The position numbers and the translations under genes were made by a program. From Planomicrobium sp. CPCC 101110 (GTDB taxonomy: Bacteria > Bacillota > Bacilli > Bacillales_A > Planococcaceae): 64,000 nt of DNA. The notes below the pieces were generated by a model that was not told the DNA's origin, did not search any database, and worked only from the letters and a program-made list of their open reading frames with translations. This document shows positions 51,793 through 63,153 of this stretch, one piece after another. The stretch is from positions 124,001-188,000 of the forward strand of contig NZ_VOHD01000006.1 of the NCBI RefSeq assembly GCF_007859395.1, given 5' to 3'. How positions within the stretch are numbered: the first letter of the stretch is position 1; every line of letters starts with the position of its first letter.

Positions 51793-53157
51793 ATGACGAA
51801 AGTTTCGTGGTCAAGATTACTGTTCCTTATGATGCTGATCTTTGTAATGGCTTTGGCAGCATGTGGTGGCAATAATGAAACTTCAGACCAAGAACCAACG
51901 GGTGACACAACAGAAGAAAATACTGATGAGGATGCTGACGAGAGCCCTGAAACAGCAGAAGGTACTGAGGAAGGCACTGAAGAAGACGCTGGCGAGGGCG
52001 CTGAAGAAGGCACTGATGGAAGTGCAGAATCTGAACCAAAAGTTACTGAGTTTGAACCGGCATTTCCAGAACAAACAAGAGCACCTGCAGTGGTGACTGA
52101 AACAGAATATGATGTGGAAGTTATTGCTGAGGGTCTTGGTGTGTCTTGGGGTATGGAAGAGTTTGAACCAAACCGCTTGTTTGTTACGCAAAGAGATGAA
52201 GCAGAACTTCTTATTGTAAACCTTGAAGATGGCTCTGTTTCAGAACCAATCGAAGGTACACCAGAAGTAAATAACGCAGGTCAGGGTGGCTTACTTGATG
52301 TAGCCGTTGCACCTGATTTCGATGAATCAAGAATGGTATTCTTGACGTATTCTGAAGATGCCGATGATGGTACTGTAACTGCTGTCGGTAAAGGTGTTTT
52401 ATCAGAAGATGAAACTTCACTTGAAAATTTCGAAACAATCTTCCAAGCATTACCGGCATATGATGGTGACTTGCACTATGGTGGACGTATAATTTTTGAT
52501 GAAGATAGCAACCTGTTCTTAACAACTGGTGAGCGTTCAGATGATCCAATTCGCGAACGTGCACAAGACTTGGATGCTTATTTAGGGAAAGTCATTCACA
52601 TTACACAAGATGGAGAAGCAGTAGAGACGAATCCATTTGTCGAAGATGAAGACGCACTGGATGGTATTTACAGCTACGGTCACCGTAATATTCAAGGTGT
52701 GGACTTCCACCCTGAAACAGGAGACTTATGGATTATTGAATTCGGTCCACAAGCTGGGGATGAACTGAATATTGTTGAACCAGGCAATAACTATGGATGG
52801 CCGATTGTTTCTTATGGTATCGAGTACACTGGTGAATTAATCAATGATGGTATTTCAGAACACGAAGCGCAGGGCTTTATTGAACCAAGATATTATTGGG
52901 ATCCAACAAGTGCGCCAAGTGGTAGTTCATTCTATGATAACGACGCAATTCCTGAATGGGAGAACAACTTGTTCATCGGTGGTTTAGTGTCGAGCTATAT
53001 TGCACGTGTCGTTATTGAAGGTGACACCATTGTTGGAGAAGAACGTCTATTAACTGATGAAGGCGAACGTTTCCGTGATATTCTTGTAACTGAGGATGGC
53101 GCGCTTATTGCAGCCACTGATGGCGGTAAGATTTATAAGATTACTGCAGCAAGTTAA
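51793..53157 (+). CDS. PQQ-type soluble aldose dehydrogenase, lipoprotein
   Basis: A 454-residue glucose/sorbosone dehydrogenase fold. The leader ends in a lipobox (LAAC, Cys24). A strongly acidic low-complexity linker (Glu/Asp/Thr/Gly, about 28-80) is followed by a beta-propeller with GQGGLLDVAVAPDF, the catalytic-type His228 (GDLHYGGR), GHRNIQGVDFHPETG and EPGNNYGWP. These enzymes oxidise sugars outside the cell. An AAAGGGAGG site precedes the ATG. The frame continues past the stop (see 53158). Confidence 0.88.
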   Translation: MTKVSWSRLLFLMMLIFVMALAACGGNNETSDQEPTGDTTEENTDEDADESPETAEGTEEGTEEDAGEGAEEGTDGSAESEPKVTEFEPAFPEQTRAPAVVTETEYDVEVIAEGLGVSWGMEEFEPNRLFVTQRDEAELLIVNLEDGSVSEPIEGTPEVNNAGQGGLLDVAVAPDFDESRMVFLTYSEDADDGTVTAVGKGVLSEDETSLENFETIFQALPAYDGDLHYGGRIIFDEDSNLFLTTGERSDDPIRERAQDLDAYLGKVIHITQDGEAVETNPFVEDEDALDGIYSYGHRNIQGVDFHPETGDLWIIEFGPQAGDELNIVEPGNNYGWPIVSYGIEYTGELINDGISEHEAQGFIEPRYYWDPTSAPSGSSFYDNDAIPEWENNLFIGGLVSSYIARVVIEGDTIVGEERLLTDEGERFRDILVTEDGALIAATDGGKIYKITAAS

Positions 53158-53223
53158 GGTGACACAGTTAAAAGCAGAGAAGAAGACGATGTTGATACTG
53201 ATGAAGACGACAACGCTGAATAA
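53158..53223 (+). other. In-frame acidic extension after the stop
   Basis: After the TAA at 53155-53157 the same frame runs 21 codons, GDTVKSREEDDVDTDEDDNA and Glu, to a second TAA. The acidic character matches the linker near the N-terminus, so the tail probably once belonged to the protein or is reached by read-through. Confidence 0.55.
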
Positions 53224-53289
53224 TTTATTATTCTCTAAAAGCACCCAACCTTATGTCAATGTCATTAACTTAAGGCGCTTGACAATATT

Positions 53290-53333
53290 AAAGAAGCAGG
53301 CATTCATGGAAATCCATGAATGCCTGCTTCTTT
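53290..53333 (+). terminator. Terminator after the sugar dehydrogenase
   Basis: A perfect 21-bp stem beginning AAAGAAGCAGGCATTCATGG with a 2-base loop and T-tract. Confidence 0.95.
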
Positions 53334-53998
53334 TTTGCTGCCTGTGCAGATTATAGGGCTTCCTCAGATTATATGTTCGCAAAATATCAATTTAACGAAC
53401 AAACTCAAAGCCCATTTATGTTAGAGGGAGGGAAGAACAGTAAATTTCTTTTTAAATTTAAGTTTAAGCTAAATTCTAATTTAGTGAGCTTTATTAAGGC
53501 TCCCATCCTTATGAAGAGTAGCGTTGTAAAAACCGCTGCTCTTTTCTTTCCTTGTAAAAGTGTGCTTTTAAATAAGAGATAGAAGACGTACCCACCTGCT
53601 TTCTCTGGCCATTCTTTAAAGTAGTTTTGTTGAAAACCTTTGTGTATTTCCCCTGACTTATTCGAAAAACTCCTCGTCTCCTAAGAAGAACTTTAGAAAA
53701 AGCAGAAGGGGTTTTTCGTGCTTCCGGATTCAACAAAATGAAAAGGGGTATAGTAAGGAATGTATTTTTGGCACTAGAAAATTTACCGTTCCATGAATCG
53801 ATCGGGGAATACAGGTTTTGAAGAATTACTGCCAAACCGTCTATTTTCATATAGTCAGCAAAATGCCTCATATAACAAGCGCATTTAACCAGGCAGCTAA
53901 AAATGGAAACCGCAGATGATGCTTGTTGGGCGCCTTTGCCAAACAGCGAACCGACCGTTTGGACGCCCGAAAATTCTAAGGAAAGAGTGTGATGACCG
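53334..53998. other. Gap with a hairpin and a degenerate repeat
   Basis: No convincing gene. A hairpin AAGAGTAGCG / CGCTGCTCTT (53514-53543) is followed by TTGTAAAAGTGTGCTTTTA (53552-53570), again the order hairpin then GTTCGTAAAAGT-family copy. A 120-codon minus-strand frame at 53509-53871 overlaps them and has no ribosome binding site. Confidence 0.5.
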
Positions 53999-54985
<987 letters not shown>

Positions 54986-55003
54986 GCATAATCAGCAGAA
55001 CTG

Positions 55004-55030
55004 AAAAGCATCGTCCAGGCGATGCTTTTT
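55004..55030 (+). terminator. Terminator after the aldo/keto reductase
   Basis: A perfect 10-bp stem AAAAGCATCG / CGATGCTTTT around TCCAGG. Confidence 0.9.
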
Positions 55031-55038
55031 CTCTTTAA

Positions 55039-56025
<987 letters not shown>

Positions 56026-56037
56026 TGAGATTCTAGC

Positions 56038-56070
56038 AGCCTTTATTCATAAGTGGATAAAGGCTTTTTG
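56038..56070 (+). terminator. Terminator after ldh
   Basis: A perfect 9-bp stem AGCCTTTAT / ATAAAGGCT with five T. Confidence 0.9.
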
Positions 56071-56322
56071 ATGGCTGCACATGCTAAGGGATTGGGTTTA
56101 TTTTGTTGAGCTGCCGAAAGAAAAGTTCCGTGAAGCCTTTTAAGGAGCCTGTTTATGCTGGGTGTTTTGTAAATCATTTTGACAGCATGGCCCTTTTCTT
56201 TATCAGAATGCTTCGGCTGTGGTGGAGCAGCCCACAGTTGTCCTTGTTATCCACAATAGCAGAAAGTTATCAAGTTTTTGATAATACAAATGTTTTAAAA
56301 CAAAATGGACTCTAAAAAAGAG

Positions 56323-56373
56323 TTAATACAGCTGTGTTAAAAAATCTGAAAATTCTTGCTATTGTGATAGAAT
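56323..56373 (+). promoter_or_regulatory. Operator-like palindrome and extended -10 promoter of the TetR gene
   Basis: TTAATACAGCTGTGTTAA (56323-56340, one mismatch) is a likely repressor site. TCTGAA (56345), 17 bases, and TGATAGAAT (extended -10, TAGAAT at 56368-56373) follow. Transcription would begin at or next to the ATG at 56380, giving a leaderless mRNA. The 56071-56322 stretch upstream has no gene but has one TTATCCACA (56246-56254). Confidence 0.55.
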
Positions 56374-56379
56374 AGTCTT

Positions 56380-56955
56380 ATGCCAAAACTTATCGATCTC
56401 GAAAACCGAAAAGCTGAAATTGCAAAAGCCACATGGAAGATCATGTTAGAAAAAGGGGTTGCGGGTGCATCAGTAAGAAACATTGCAGAAGAGGCTGGAT
56501 TATCGTTAGGTTCGTTGCGTCATTGCTTTCATTCACAAGAAGAATTGATGGCATATGTAAAGGGTCTGGCCTCGGAAAGGATAATGCAAAAAGTGGACAG
56601 AATTTTTTCCGGCGACCAGCCCCCAAAGGAGAAAATTCTGCTGGTGTTGTTGGCGCTGTTGCCGTCAACCGGAGAACTGGAGCATGAGACGCGAGTGAGG
56701 ATAGTTTTTAAAACGGGTGTCTTTGAAGAGAAAGGGAAGGACGATGTTTATCTCGCTGTGAAAAATGCTTTGTCGAACTTGCGGCTGTTGAATCTCATGA
56801 AGAAAGATCTGGACACCACTATCGAAACCGAAAGGCTATATGCGCTCATCAATGGGTTGGGATTGGAAAGCCTGCGGCAGCCGAACACTCAAGCCAAAGC
56901 AAAAGAAATCATCAGTTATCATTTGAGTTCATTATGCAAGGAAGAAGAGATATAA
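56380..56955 (+). CDS. TetR-family regulator
   Basis: A 191-residue repressor: N-terminal TetR helix-turn-helix (AKATWKIMLEKGVAGASVRN, then IAEEAGLSLGSLRHCF) and an all-helical ligand domain with a BetI-like ending. No ribosome binding site precedes the ATG, which matches the leaderless reading of its promoter. It probably represses itself through the palindrome at 56323; other targets are unknown. Confidence 0.9.
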   Translation: MPKLIDLENRKAEIAKATWKIMLEKGVAGASVRNIAEEAGLSLGSLRHCFHSQEELMAYVKGLASERIMQKVDRIFSGDQPPKEKILLVLLALLPSTGELEHETRVRIVFKTGVFEEKGKDDVYLAVKNALSNLRLLNLMKKDLDTTIETERLYALINGLGLESLRQPNTQAKAKEIISYHLSSLCKEEEI

Positions 56956-56992
56956 CCGCTATTTCCGGCAGGAAAATGGCGGTTATTCTTTT
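56952..56992 (+). terminator. Terminator after the TetR gene
   Basis: Arms ATAACCGCTATTTCC and GGAAAATGGCGGTTAT, followed by TCTTTTT. Confidence 0.8.
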
Positions 56993-57172
56993 TATGCTAT
57001 AGAAATGCATATTTATTCACTTTTAAAAAATATTAAATATTTTTATTATGTTAACTAATTTATTTATAATATGTGGTTTGAAAATATTTTAAAGAAGGAA
57101 TTGAGCATTAATCTTACTTTAATTATAAGATTATATTAAACTATTCATTACAAGTGAGAGGGGTGGAGTTTA

Positions 57173-57370
57173 ATGAACATGGAATCGATCAAAGGATCAA
57201 GCATGATTGTGAAAATGGCGCGGACTTTAATGAGTGAAGGCTGGTCATTCGTCCCTGATGAATTCGACGTGATTGTGAAAGCCGAGAACAAAACCACGGG
57301 TGAAGAAGTTTCATTTCCATCAATCGGCAACTTAAAAATGTGGATGTATGAAAAAGCGTTAAGTTATTGA
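57173..57370 (+). CDS. Small protein of unknown function
   Basis: A 65-residue protein (MIVKMARTLMSEGWSFVPDE, FDVIVKAENKTTGEEVSFPS) with a GAGGGG/GGAG site and its own terminator. The layout, helix then beta-hairpin with a conserved-looking EDF-type turn, suggests a folded domain. No family recognised. An AT-rich 200-base stretch upstream may carry its promoter. Confidence 0.6.
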   Translation: MNMESIKGSSMIVKMARTLMSEGWSFVPDEFDVIVKAENKTTGEEVSFPSIGNLKMWMYEKALSY

Positions 57371-57401
57371 TCATAAATTATTTCCTAAATAGCAATGGTA
57401 T

Positions 57402-57441
57402 GGAAAAGCTGCCGATTCAATTATGAATAGGCGGCTTTTCC
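57402..57441 (+). terminator. Terminator after the small gene
   Basis: Arms GGAAAAGCTGCC and GGCGGCTTTTCC, 11 of 12 paired plus inner pairing (ATTCA/TGAAT). Confidence 0.9.
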
Positions 57442-57929
57442 TATTTCTTTTGGGCTTGAAGTTTCCTCTTCCTCCAGGAAACCTCGTTTCCTATGCAGCC
57501 TTGTTTTGAGGGTTGGATTGCCTATCTTTCCTTGAGGTTGTTTTTTTTTCTTTTATGACTGATAATTCAGATAACAATGAACAAATGAACCTATCGTGTG
57601 ATACTATTGGTTCAATAAAGTATTTCTGTTTAGCTGGAGCAAGCATATGCAAATAAGCATAGCCCAAAAAGGAAAATTCTTTCAACTTAGGAAGGCACAG
57701 AATCGGGATGGACACCAATCCAAAAGGTGAAAGAAGAAACGGCAGCTTCTTTGTAAGTAATTTCGGCCTGTCTTCTTTATGCTTTTATATGATGCCTGAT
57801 CAACAGAAAGGAGGAAATAAAAAAGACTAGTGGAAGTGGGACAAGATGCGGTTTGTCTTCTTTTAAAGAAAAATAATTCTCAGCTGCAATTGGTGTCTGC
57901 AATTATTTTGAAGAAAAGAGGGGAACATC
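57442..57929. other. Upstream region of the mannitol operon
   Basis: No convincing gene, although short frames on both strands look like faint coding debris (for example a stop-bounded minus-strand frame at 57491-57718). An AAAGGAGG at about 57808 is followed by an in-frame stop (TAG), so it starts nothing now. No mtlR regulator and no clear cre site were found here. Confidence 0.4.
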
Positions 57930-59414
57930 ATGGCAGAAGCAACGACTCGCGCTCGAATTCAGCGCTTCGGCAGCTATTTGAGCGGAATGATCATGCCGAA
58001 CATCGGCGCTTTTATTGCTTGGGGTCTTATAACAGCTCTTTTCATCCCGGATGGTTGGATTCCGAATGAAAAATTGGCAACTCTTGTCGGCCCGATGATC
58101 ACGTATTTATTGCCGCTGTTGATCGGCTTTACCGGCGGCCGTTTGGTTTATGACTTCCGGGGCGGTGTGCTTGGAGCCATCGCAACGATGGGGGTAATCG
58201 TCGGAGCCGAAATTCCGATGTTCCTCGGCGCAATGATCATGGGGCCACTGGCCGGTTTCGCAATGAAACTGATCGACGGCGGATTTCAGCATCGAATCCG
58301 TCCAGGCTTTGAAATGCTCTATAATAACTTTTCTGCGGGTATATTGGGGGCTTTTCTAGCCGGTATTTCAGTTTATTTTGTCGGGCCTCTTGTCAACGGC
58401 TTGACGAATGCCTTAGCTTCCGGTGTCGAAGTGATCGTGGATATGGGATTGCTTCCTTTGGCTAGCATCATCATTGAACCCGCTAAAATCCTCTTCTTGA
58501 ACAACGCAATCAACCATGGGATTTTGAGCCCATTGGGCGTTGAGCAAGCGGCGGACGCAGGAAAATCCGTTTTGTTCCTGCTGGAAAGCAATCCAGGACC
58601 TGGCCTCGGAATATTGCTTGCTTTTTCGGTTTTTGGAAAAGGCATTTCAAAAAGTTCGGCTCCAGGGGCTGCGATTATCCAGTTCCTGGGTGGAATCCAT
58701 GAAATCTACTTTCCTTATGTCTTGATGAAACCGATGCTGCTTTTAGCGGTCATCGCAGGCGGAATCAGCGGCGTCTTCACTTTTACGCTATTTAACGCGG
58801 GTCTTGTGGCCACACCGTCACCCGGCAGTATTTTCGCTTTGATGGCCCTGACGCCTCCCGGGAACTATCCGGGCGTCATACTGGGGGTGCTTATAGCGGC
58901 GGCCGTTTCTTTTGCCATAGCATCCGTCGTTTTGAAAACAAGCAAAGTGGAAGAAGAAGATTTGTCTGCTGCGGCTAACCGAATGCAGGAAATGAAAGGG
59001 AAGAAAAGCGACGCCACCGGTTATTTGACTCCCCAACCGGCTGCAGGCGTTATAGGCGATGCCGGCGCAAGGAACTTGGCTTCCGATAATACGCAAGCTG
59101 TCGGGTCGGCTCCCGTGAAATCTTCACGCGAAATCAAAAAAGTTGTTTTCGCTTGTGACGCGGGGATGGGTTCAAGCGCGATGGGCGCATCCTTGCTCAG
59201 AAACAAGTTCAAAAAAGCGCAGATTGATATCCCGGTGTCGAATACGGCAATCAATCAATTGCCGGCAGACGCGGATGTCGTAGTGACTCACAAAGACCTG
59301 ACCGACCGTGCAAAAGCCAAACTTCCGCAGGCGGAGCATATTTCGGTGGAAAACTTCATGAACAGCCCTGAATATGATAAGTTGGCGCAGCGGCTGAAAG
59401 AGCAGGGCGAATAA
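57930..59414 (+). CDS. mtlA: Mannitol PTS permease, IICB component
   Basis: A 494-residue sugar transporter: IIC membrane domain with about eight hydrophobic segments and the substrate motif GGIHEIYFPY, an Ala/Lys-rich linker (about 345-395), and a IIB domain whose phosphorylated Cys409 lies in VFACDAGMGSSAMG. There is no IIA domain, which is supplied by mtlF. It takes up mannitol as mannitol 1-phosphate. A GAGGGG site precedes the ATG. Confidence 0.95.
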   Translation: MAEATTRARIQRFGSYLSGMIMPNIGAFIAWGLITALFIPDGWIPNEKLATLVGPMITYLLPLLIGFTGGRLVYDFRGGVLGAIATMGVIVGAEIPMFLGAMIMGPLAGFAMKLIDGGFQHRIRPGFEMLYNNFSAGILGAFLAGISVYFVGPLVNGLTNALASGVEVIVDMGLLPLASIIIEPAKILFLNNAINHGILSPLGVEQAADAGKSVLFLLESNPGPGLGILLAFSVFGKGISKSSAPGAAIIQFLGGIHEIYFPYVLMKPMLLLAVIAGGISGVFTFTLFNAGLVATPSPGSIFALMALTPPGNYPGVILGVLIAAAVSFAIASVVLKTSKVEEEDLSAAANRMQEMKGKKSDATGYLTPQPAAGVIGDAGARNLASDNTQAVGSAPVKSSREIKKVVFACDAGMGSSAMGASLLRNKFKKAQIDIPVSNTAINQLPADADVVVTHKDLTDRAKAKLPQAEHISVENFMNSPEYDKLAQRLKEQGE

Positions 59415-59525
59415 AAGGCAGGACAATCCGTGGGGATATTCCGCTCCACTGATTGTCTGTTCCGAAGCTTTCTATGGGCCAACCAGCAGAAGGCTTGACC
59501 AAAAAATTGGACAGGAGTGAGGAAA

Positions 59526-59963
59526 GTGGCGAAACCGGTTCTTAGCAAAGAAAATATCAAGTTGAATGTGGCAATTCCGGATAAAACCGAAGCGATCCGC
59601 TTTACGGGTGAAATCCTTGTTCAAGGCGGCTATGTGGATGCGGGGTATATCGATAAGATGTATGACCGCGAAGAAATGGCCACTACGTATATGGGCAATT
59701 ACTTGGCGATTCCGCATGGCACAGAAGACGCGAAGCAAAATGTGTTTGAAACCGGTATTTCAGTGGTTACTGTACCGGAAGGCGTTGATTTCGGGGACGG
59801 CAATATCGCAAAAATTTTGATCGGCATAGCCGGAAAAGGCGATGAACATTTAGGGATTCTTTCAAATATCGCCATCGTCTGCTCTGAAGAAGAAAACATA
59901 GACAAAATTCTTAATGCCACTTCAGAAGAAGATATTATGGAACTTTTCAGCGAGGTGAAGTAA
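59526..59963 (+). CDS. mtlF: Mannitol PTS IIA component
   Basis: Passes phosphate from HPr to MtlA. GTG 59526 has AGGAG 8 bases upstream; the GTG at 59517 overlaps that site. The 145-residue IIA domain has the phosphorylated His64 in LAIPHGTEDA. The stop abuts the mtlD start. Confidence 0.93.
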   Translation: MAKPVLSKENIKLNVAIPDKTEAIRFTGEILVQGGYVDAGYIDKMYDREEMATTYMGNYLAIPHGTEDAKQNVFETGISVVTVPEGVDFGDGNIAKILIGIAGKGDEHLGILSNIAIVCSEEENIDKILNATSEEDIMELFSEVK

Positions 59964-61115
59964 ATGCAGGCGGTCCATTTTGGCGCCGGGAATATCGGCC
60001 GGGGATTTATCGGTGCCCTTTTGTATCAGTCCGGGTACCAGACCCTCTTCTTGGATGTGAATGATACGGTCATACAAGAGTTGAACCAGCAGCGGGCATA
60101 TGAAGTGACATTGGTGGGCACGGAGCAGGAAATCATTTCAGTCAAAAACGTCAGCGGCATCAACAGCAGCACCCATCCCGCAGAAGCGGCGGAAGCGCTA
60201 GGCAAAGCGGATTTGATCACTGCCGCAGTAGGGCCGAATGTTTTGCCTCATATCGCTCGGCTTCTTGCAGAAGGCCTTAAAGTGCGCATGCGGACACGGA
60301 AAGATCCGGTTAACGTGATAGCATGCGAGAACATGATCAATGGCAGTTCAATCTTGAAAAAACACGTTTACGAATATTTAAACGAAGAGGAAAAACAAGC
60401 GGCAGAACAATTGATTGGTTTTCCCAACGCTGCAGTTGACCGCATTGTACCAGATCAGCGGCCAGGGAATATCCTCGGGGTGGCGGTCGAGCCTTATTAT
60501 GAATGGGTGGTCGAAGAGGCGGCCATCAAAGGCCAAAAGCCGGACGTTGCAGGAATCACGTATGTCGATGATTTGAATCCTTATATCGAGCGCAAATTAT
60601 TCACGGTCAATACTGGCCATACGGTTCCAGCGTATTTAGGCCATTACAAAAATTATTCGACGATCAATGAAGCTATGGGAGACAAGGAAATTGACACTAT
60701 CCTTCAGGGGGCGCTTGCTGAAACCGGCGAAGTGGTTGTCCGCCAGCATAAATTCGATAGAGAGGAGCATGCTGAATATATCCGAAAAATCATTGGCCGT
60801 TTCCGCAATCCCTATGTTTCTGATTATGTTACACGCGTAGCGAGGGGGCCGATCAGGAAACTCGGACAGAACGACCGCCTGATCCGCCCGGCTAGCCTGT
60901 ACATCCAATTGACCGGCAAAGAACCCGTTCATCTTGCGGCGGTCATTGCAGGCGTCTTACTGTATGAAAATGACCAAGATGACGAAGCGCGCCGGCTGCG
61001 GGAACAAATTGCTGAAAAAGGCTATGAAAAAACCCTGCAAAGCGTTTCAGGACTGGAAGCCGGCGACCCATTGATTGCCGCTGTCATGAAGCAATTGGAT
61101 AACATGAAGCGATAA
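59964..61115 (+). CDS. mtlD: Mannitol-1-phosphate 5-dehydrogenase
   Basis: Oxidises mannitol 1-phosphate to fructose 6-phosphate with NAD. The 383-residue protein begins with the NAD motif GAGNIGRGF (7-15) and carries the long-chain polyol dehydrogenase catalytic segment with Lys/Asn/His in RKLFTVNTGHTVPAYLG. The ATG directly follows the mtlF stop, so translation is coupled. The order mtlA-mtlF-mtlD is as in Bacillus subtilis. Confidence 0.95.
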   Translation: MQAVHFGAGNIGRGFIGALLYQSGYQTLFLDVNDTVIQELNQQRAYEVTLVGTEQEIISVKNVSGINSSTHPAEAAEALGKADLITAAVGPNVLPHIARLLAEGLKVRMRTRKDPVNVIACENMINGSSILKKHVYEYLNEEEKQAAEQLIGFPNAAVDRIVPDQRPGNILGVAVEPYYEWVVEEAAIKGQKPDVAGITYVDDLNPYIERKLFTVNTGHTVPAYLGHYKNYSTINEAMGDKEIDTILQGALAETGEVVVRQHKFDREEHAEYIRKIIGRFRNPYVSDYVTRVARGPIRKLGQNDRLIRPASLYIQLTGKEPVHLAAVIAGVLLYENDQDDEARRLREQIAEKGYEKTLQSVSGLEAGDPLIAAVMKQLDNMKR

Positions 61116-61125
61116 GACGAAACGG

Positions 61126-61159
61126 GTTCCCGGTGCCTATAGTGCCGGGAACTTTTTTT
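61126..61159 (+). terminator. Terminator of the mannitol operon
   Basis: A stem GTTCCCGG / CCGGGAAC followed by seven T. Confidence 0.9.
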
Positions 61160-61410
61160 GTGGCTCATTCATGGCATCCATACTAGCCATTTCACTTTAG
61201 AGAAGCTGACTATATTTTTTATGAGAGAACCGAGCGCCCTTTGGACACGGGTCGATAAAAAAACAATTGCCGGCTATTCAATTACAGGCCTTTTCGTTAA
61301 AATTAGTCTCATCTACAATCGATTGATGAATGATTTCTTCTTTAATCCGGTGGATGAAAGGAATCCAATACATAACCCAAAAATCATATGGAATAAAGGA
61401 GAGAATCGCC

Positions 61411-63135
61411 ATGAAAAAAGAGCAATTAACATCTCGTATCCTAGCCTCTACAAAGCAAAAGCCGGCGGACTTGGTGATCCGCAATGGGCGCATTGTCAAC
61501 GTGTTCACAAAAGAACTGACTGCCGGCGATATCGCGATTACAGACGGAGTTATTATCGGAGTCGGGGACTATGAGGGAGTTCAGGAAATCGATGCGGAAG
61601 GCCGCTTTGTCGCCCCGGGTTTGATCGACGCCCATGTCCATATCGAATCCTCGATGGTCACACCCCACCAGTTCTCGCAGATTGTCCTTCCGCACGGGGT
61701 CACTTCGGTCATTACAGATCCACATGAAATTGCAAATGTTATGGGAGCGGCAGGGATCGATTTCATGCTTAAGGATTCAGAATCCGTGATGCTAGATATC
61801 TTTGTTATGCTGCCATCTTGTGTGCCTGCCACTTCTTTTGAGAATTCAGGGGCCGTTCTTGCCGCAAAAGACCTGGAGCAATTCGTCGGTCACCAAAGGG
61901 TGCTGGGTATTGCAGAAGTGATGGATTTTCCTGCAGTTCTTCGAGCGGATAGCGGAATGCTCGATAAACTTATGCTCAGTGCCCAAAGGGATGGACATGC
62001 CGCAGGTTTAACGGATAACGACTTGAATGTTTACAGGACAGCCGGTATCTCAACCGACCATGAATGCGTCACAAAAGAAGAAATGATAGAACGGCTGCGC
62101 CGGGGAATGTATGTGATGCTGCGGGAAGGATCGGTCGCGAAAAATTTAGAGGCTCTTTTGGAAGCAGTTACTGAAGCAAATGCGCATCGTTGTCTGTTTT
62201 GCACCGATGATAAACATCTGGACGATCTGATTGACGAAGGCAGCATTGATTATAACGTCCGGGCAGCTATACGCCGAGGCATCGATCCGATCACCGCCAT
62301 TTCGATCGGAAGCCTCCATGCGGCGCAGTGCTATGGTCTGCAAATGAAAGGAGCGGTTGCGCCAGGGTTTGATGCGGATTTGATTTTGCTTGATGATCTT
62401 GAAGCCTTCTCCATTTCAGAAGTTTATAAAAACGGGGTCCTGGTCGGCCAAAACGGGGCATATACCGGCCCTGTCGGCGAAAGGGCAGCTGTCGAGGAGG
62501 TAAGGGATACAGTGAACATTTCCGGCTATACGGAAAACAGCCTGCAGATTGGGATGGCAGAAAGCGTAAAAGCGAATGTGATTGGCATCAATCCGAATAA
62601 TTTGGTGACAGAGCATTTGGTCGAACAAGTGGAAGCGGAAAACGGCCGCTTTGTTCCAAACGCAGAAAAGGATCTTTTGAAAATTGCGGTCATCGAACGC
62701 CATAACGCGACAGGCAATATCGGTCTTGGAATCGTCAAAGGACTCGGGCTAAAAAGAGGAGCCATCGCCACAACCGTTGCCCATGATTCCCATAATATCA
62801 TTGCAGCCGGCACCAACGATGAAGATATCTTGACTGCGGTCAAAAGCCTCCAAAGCATGGAAGGGGGATTGGCAGTGGTGGAAGGCGGAAATGTGCTGGC
62901 AGCTTTGCCTTTGGCGGTTGCAGGGCTGATGTCGGAGGAGAGTTTCCAGCAGGTTTATGAAGGAATCAAAGCGCTGGATGAGAGCTTGCTGCAGCTTGGC
63001 GCACCGACCCATTTCAATGCGTTTTTGACCTTGTCTTTTTTGTCGCTGCCAGTCATTCCGCATTTAAAAATCACCGATTGCGGATTGTTTGATATGGCAA
63101 AGTTTCAGCATATCGCCGTTCCTGTCTCGGAATAG
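61411..63135 (+). CDS. ade: Adenine deaminase
   Basis: Converts adenine to hypoxanthine. A 574-residue amidohydrolase-type enzyme with APGLIDAHVHIESSMVTP (metal His pair), the second metal region STDHECVT, FCTDDKHLDDL, and the C-terminal ERHNATGNIGLGIVKGLGLK and VAHDSHNII segments specific to the Ade family. ATG 61411 follows AAAGGAG; the longer frame to 61330 is unsupported. The 250 bases upstream show no purine riboswitch. Confidence 0.95.
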   Translation: MKKEQLTSRILASTKQKPADLVIRNGRIVNVFTKELTAGDIAITDGVIIGVGDYEGVQEIDAEGRFVAPGLIDAHVHIESSMVTPHQFSQIVLPHGVTSVITDPHEIANVMGAAGIDFMLKDSESVMLDIFVMLPSCVPATSFENSGAVLAAKDLEQFVGHQRVLGIAEVMDFPAVLRADSGMLDKLMLSAQRDGHAAGLTDNDLNVYRTAGISTDHECVTKEEMIERLRRGMYVMLREGSVAKNLEALLEAVTEANAHRCLFCTDDKHLDDLIDEGSIDYNVRAAIRRGIDPITAISIGSLHAAQCYGLQMKGAVAPGFDADLILLDDLEAFSISEVYKNGVLVGQNGAYTGPVGERAAVEEVRDTVNISGYTENSLQIGMAESVKANVIGINPNNLVTEHLVEQVEAENGRFVPNAEKDLLKIAVIERHNATGNIGLGIVKGLGLKRGAIATTVAHDSHNIIAAGTNDEDILTAVKSLQSMEGGLAVVEGGNVLAALPLAVAGLMSEESFQQVYEGIKALDESLLQLGAPTHFNAFLTLSFLSLPVIPHLKITDCGLFDMAKFQHIAVPVSE

Positions 63136-63153
63136 CCAGTAATGGATGAAAAG

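Noticed and set aside
53509-53871. 120-codon minus-strand frame
   Set aside because: Overlaps a hairpin and a dispersed repeat, lacks a ribosome binding site and has an implausible composition.
56246-56254. TTATCCACA, a consensus DnaA box
   Set aside because: A single copy without a cluster or AT-rich unwinding region can occur by chance and does not mark an origin.
56103-56315. 70-codon frame upstream of the TetR gene
   Set aside because: No good ribosome binding site and no recognisable domain; it runs through A/T-rich promoter DNA.
61160-61410. Purine riboswitch before adenine deaminase
   Set aside because: The conserved purine-aptamer core is absent on inspection.
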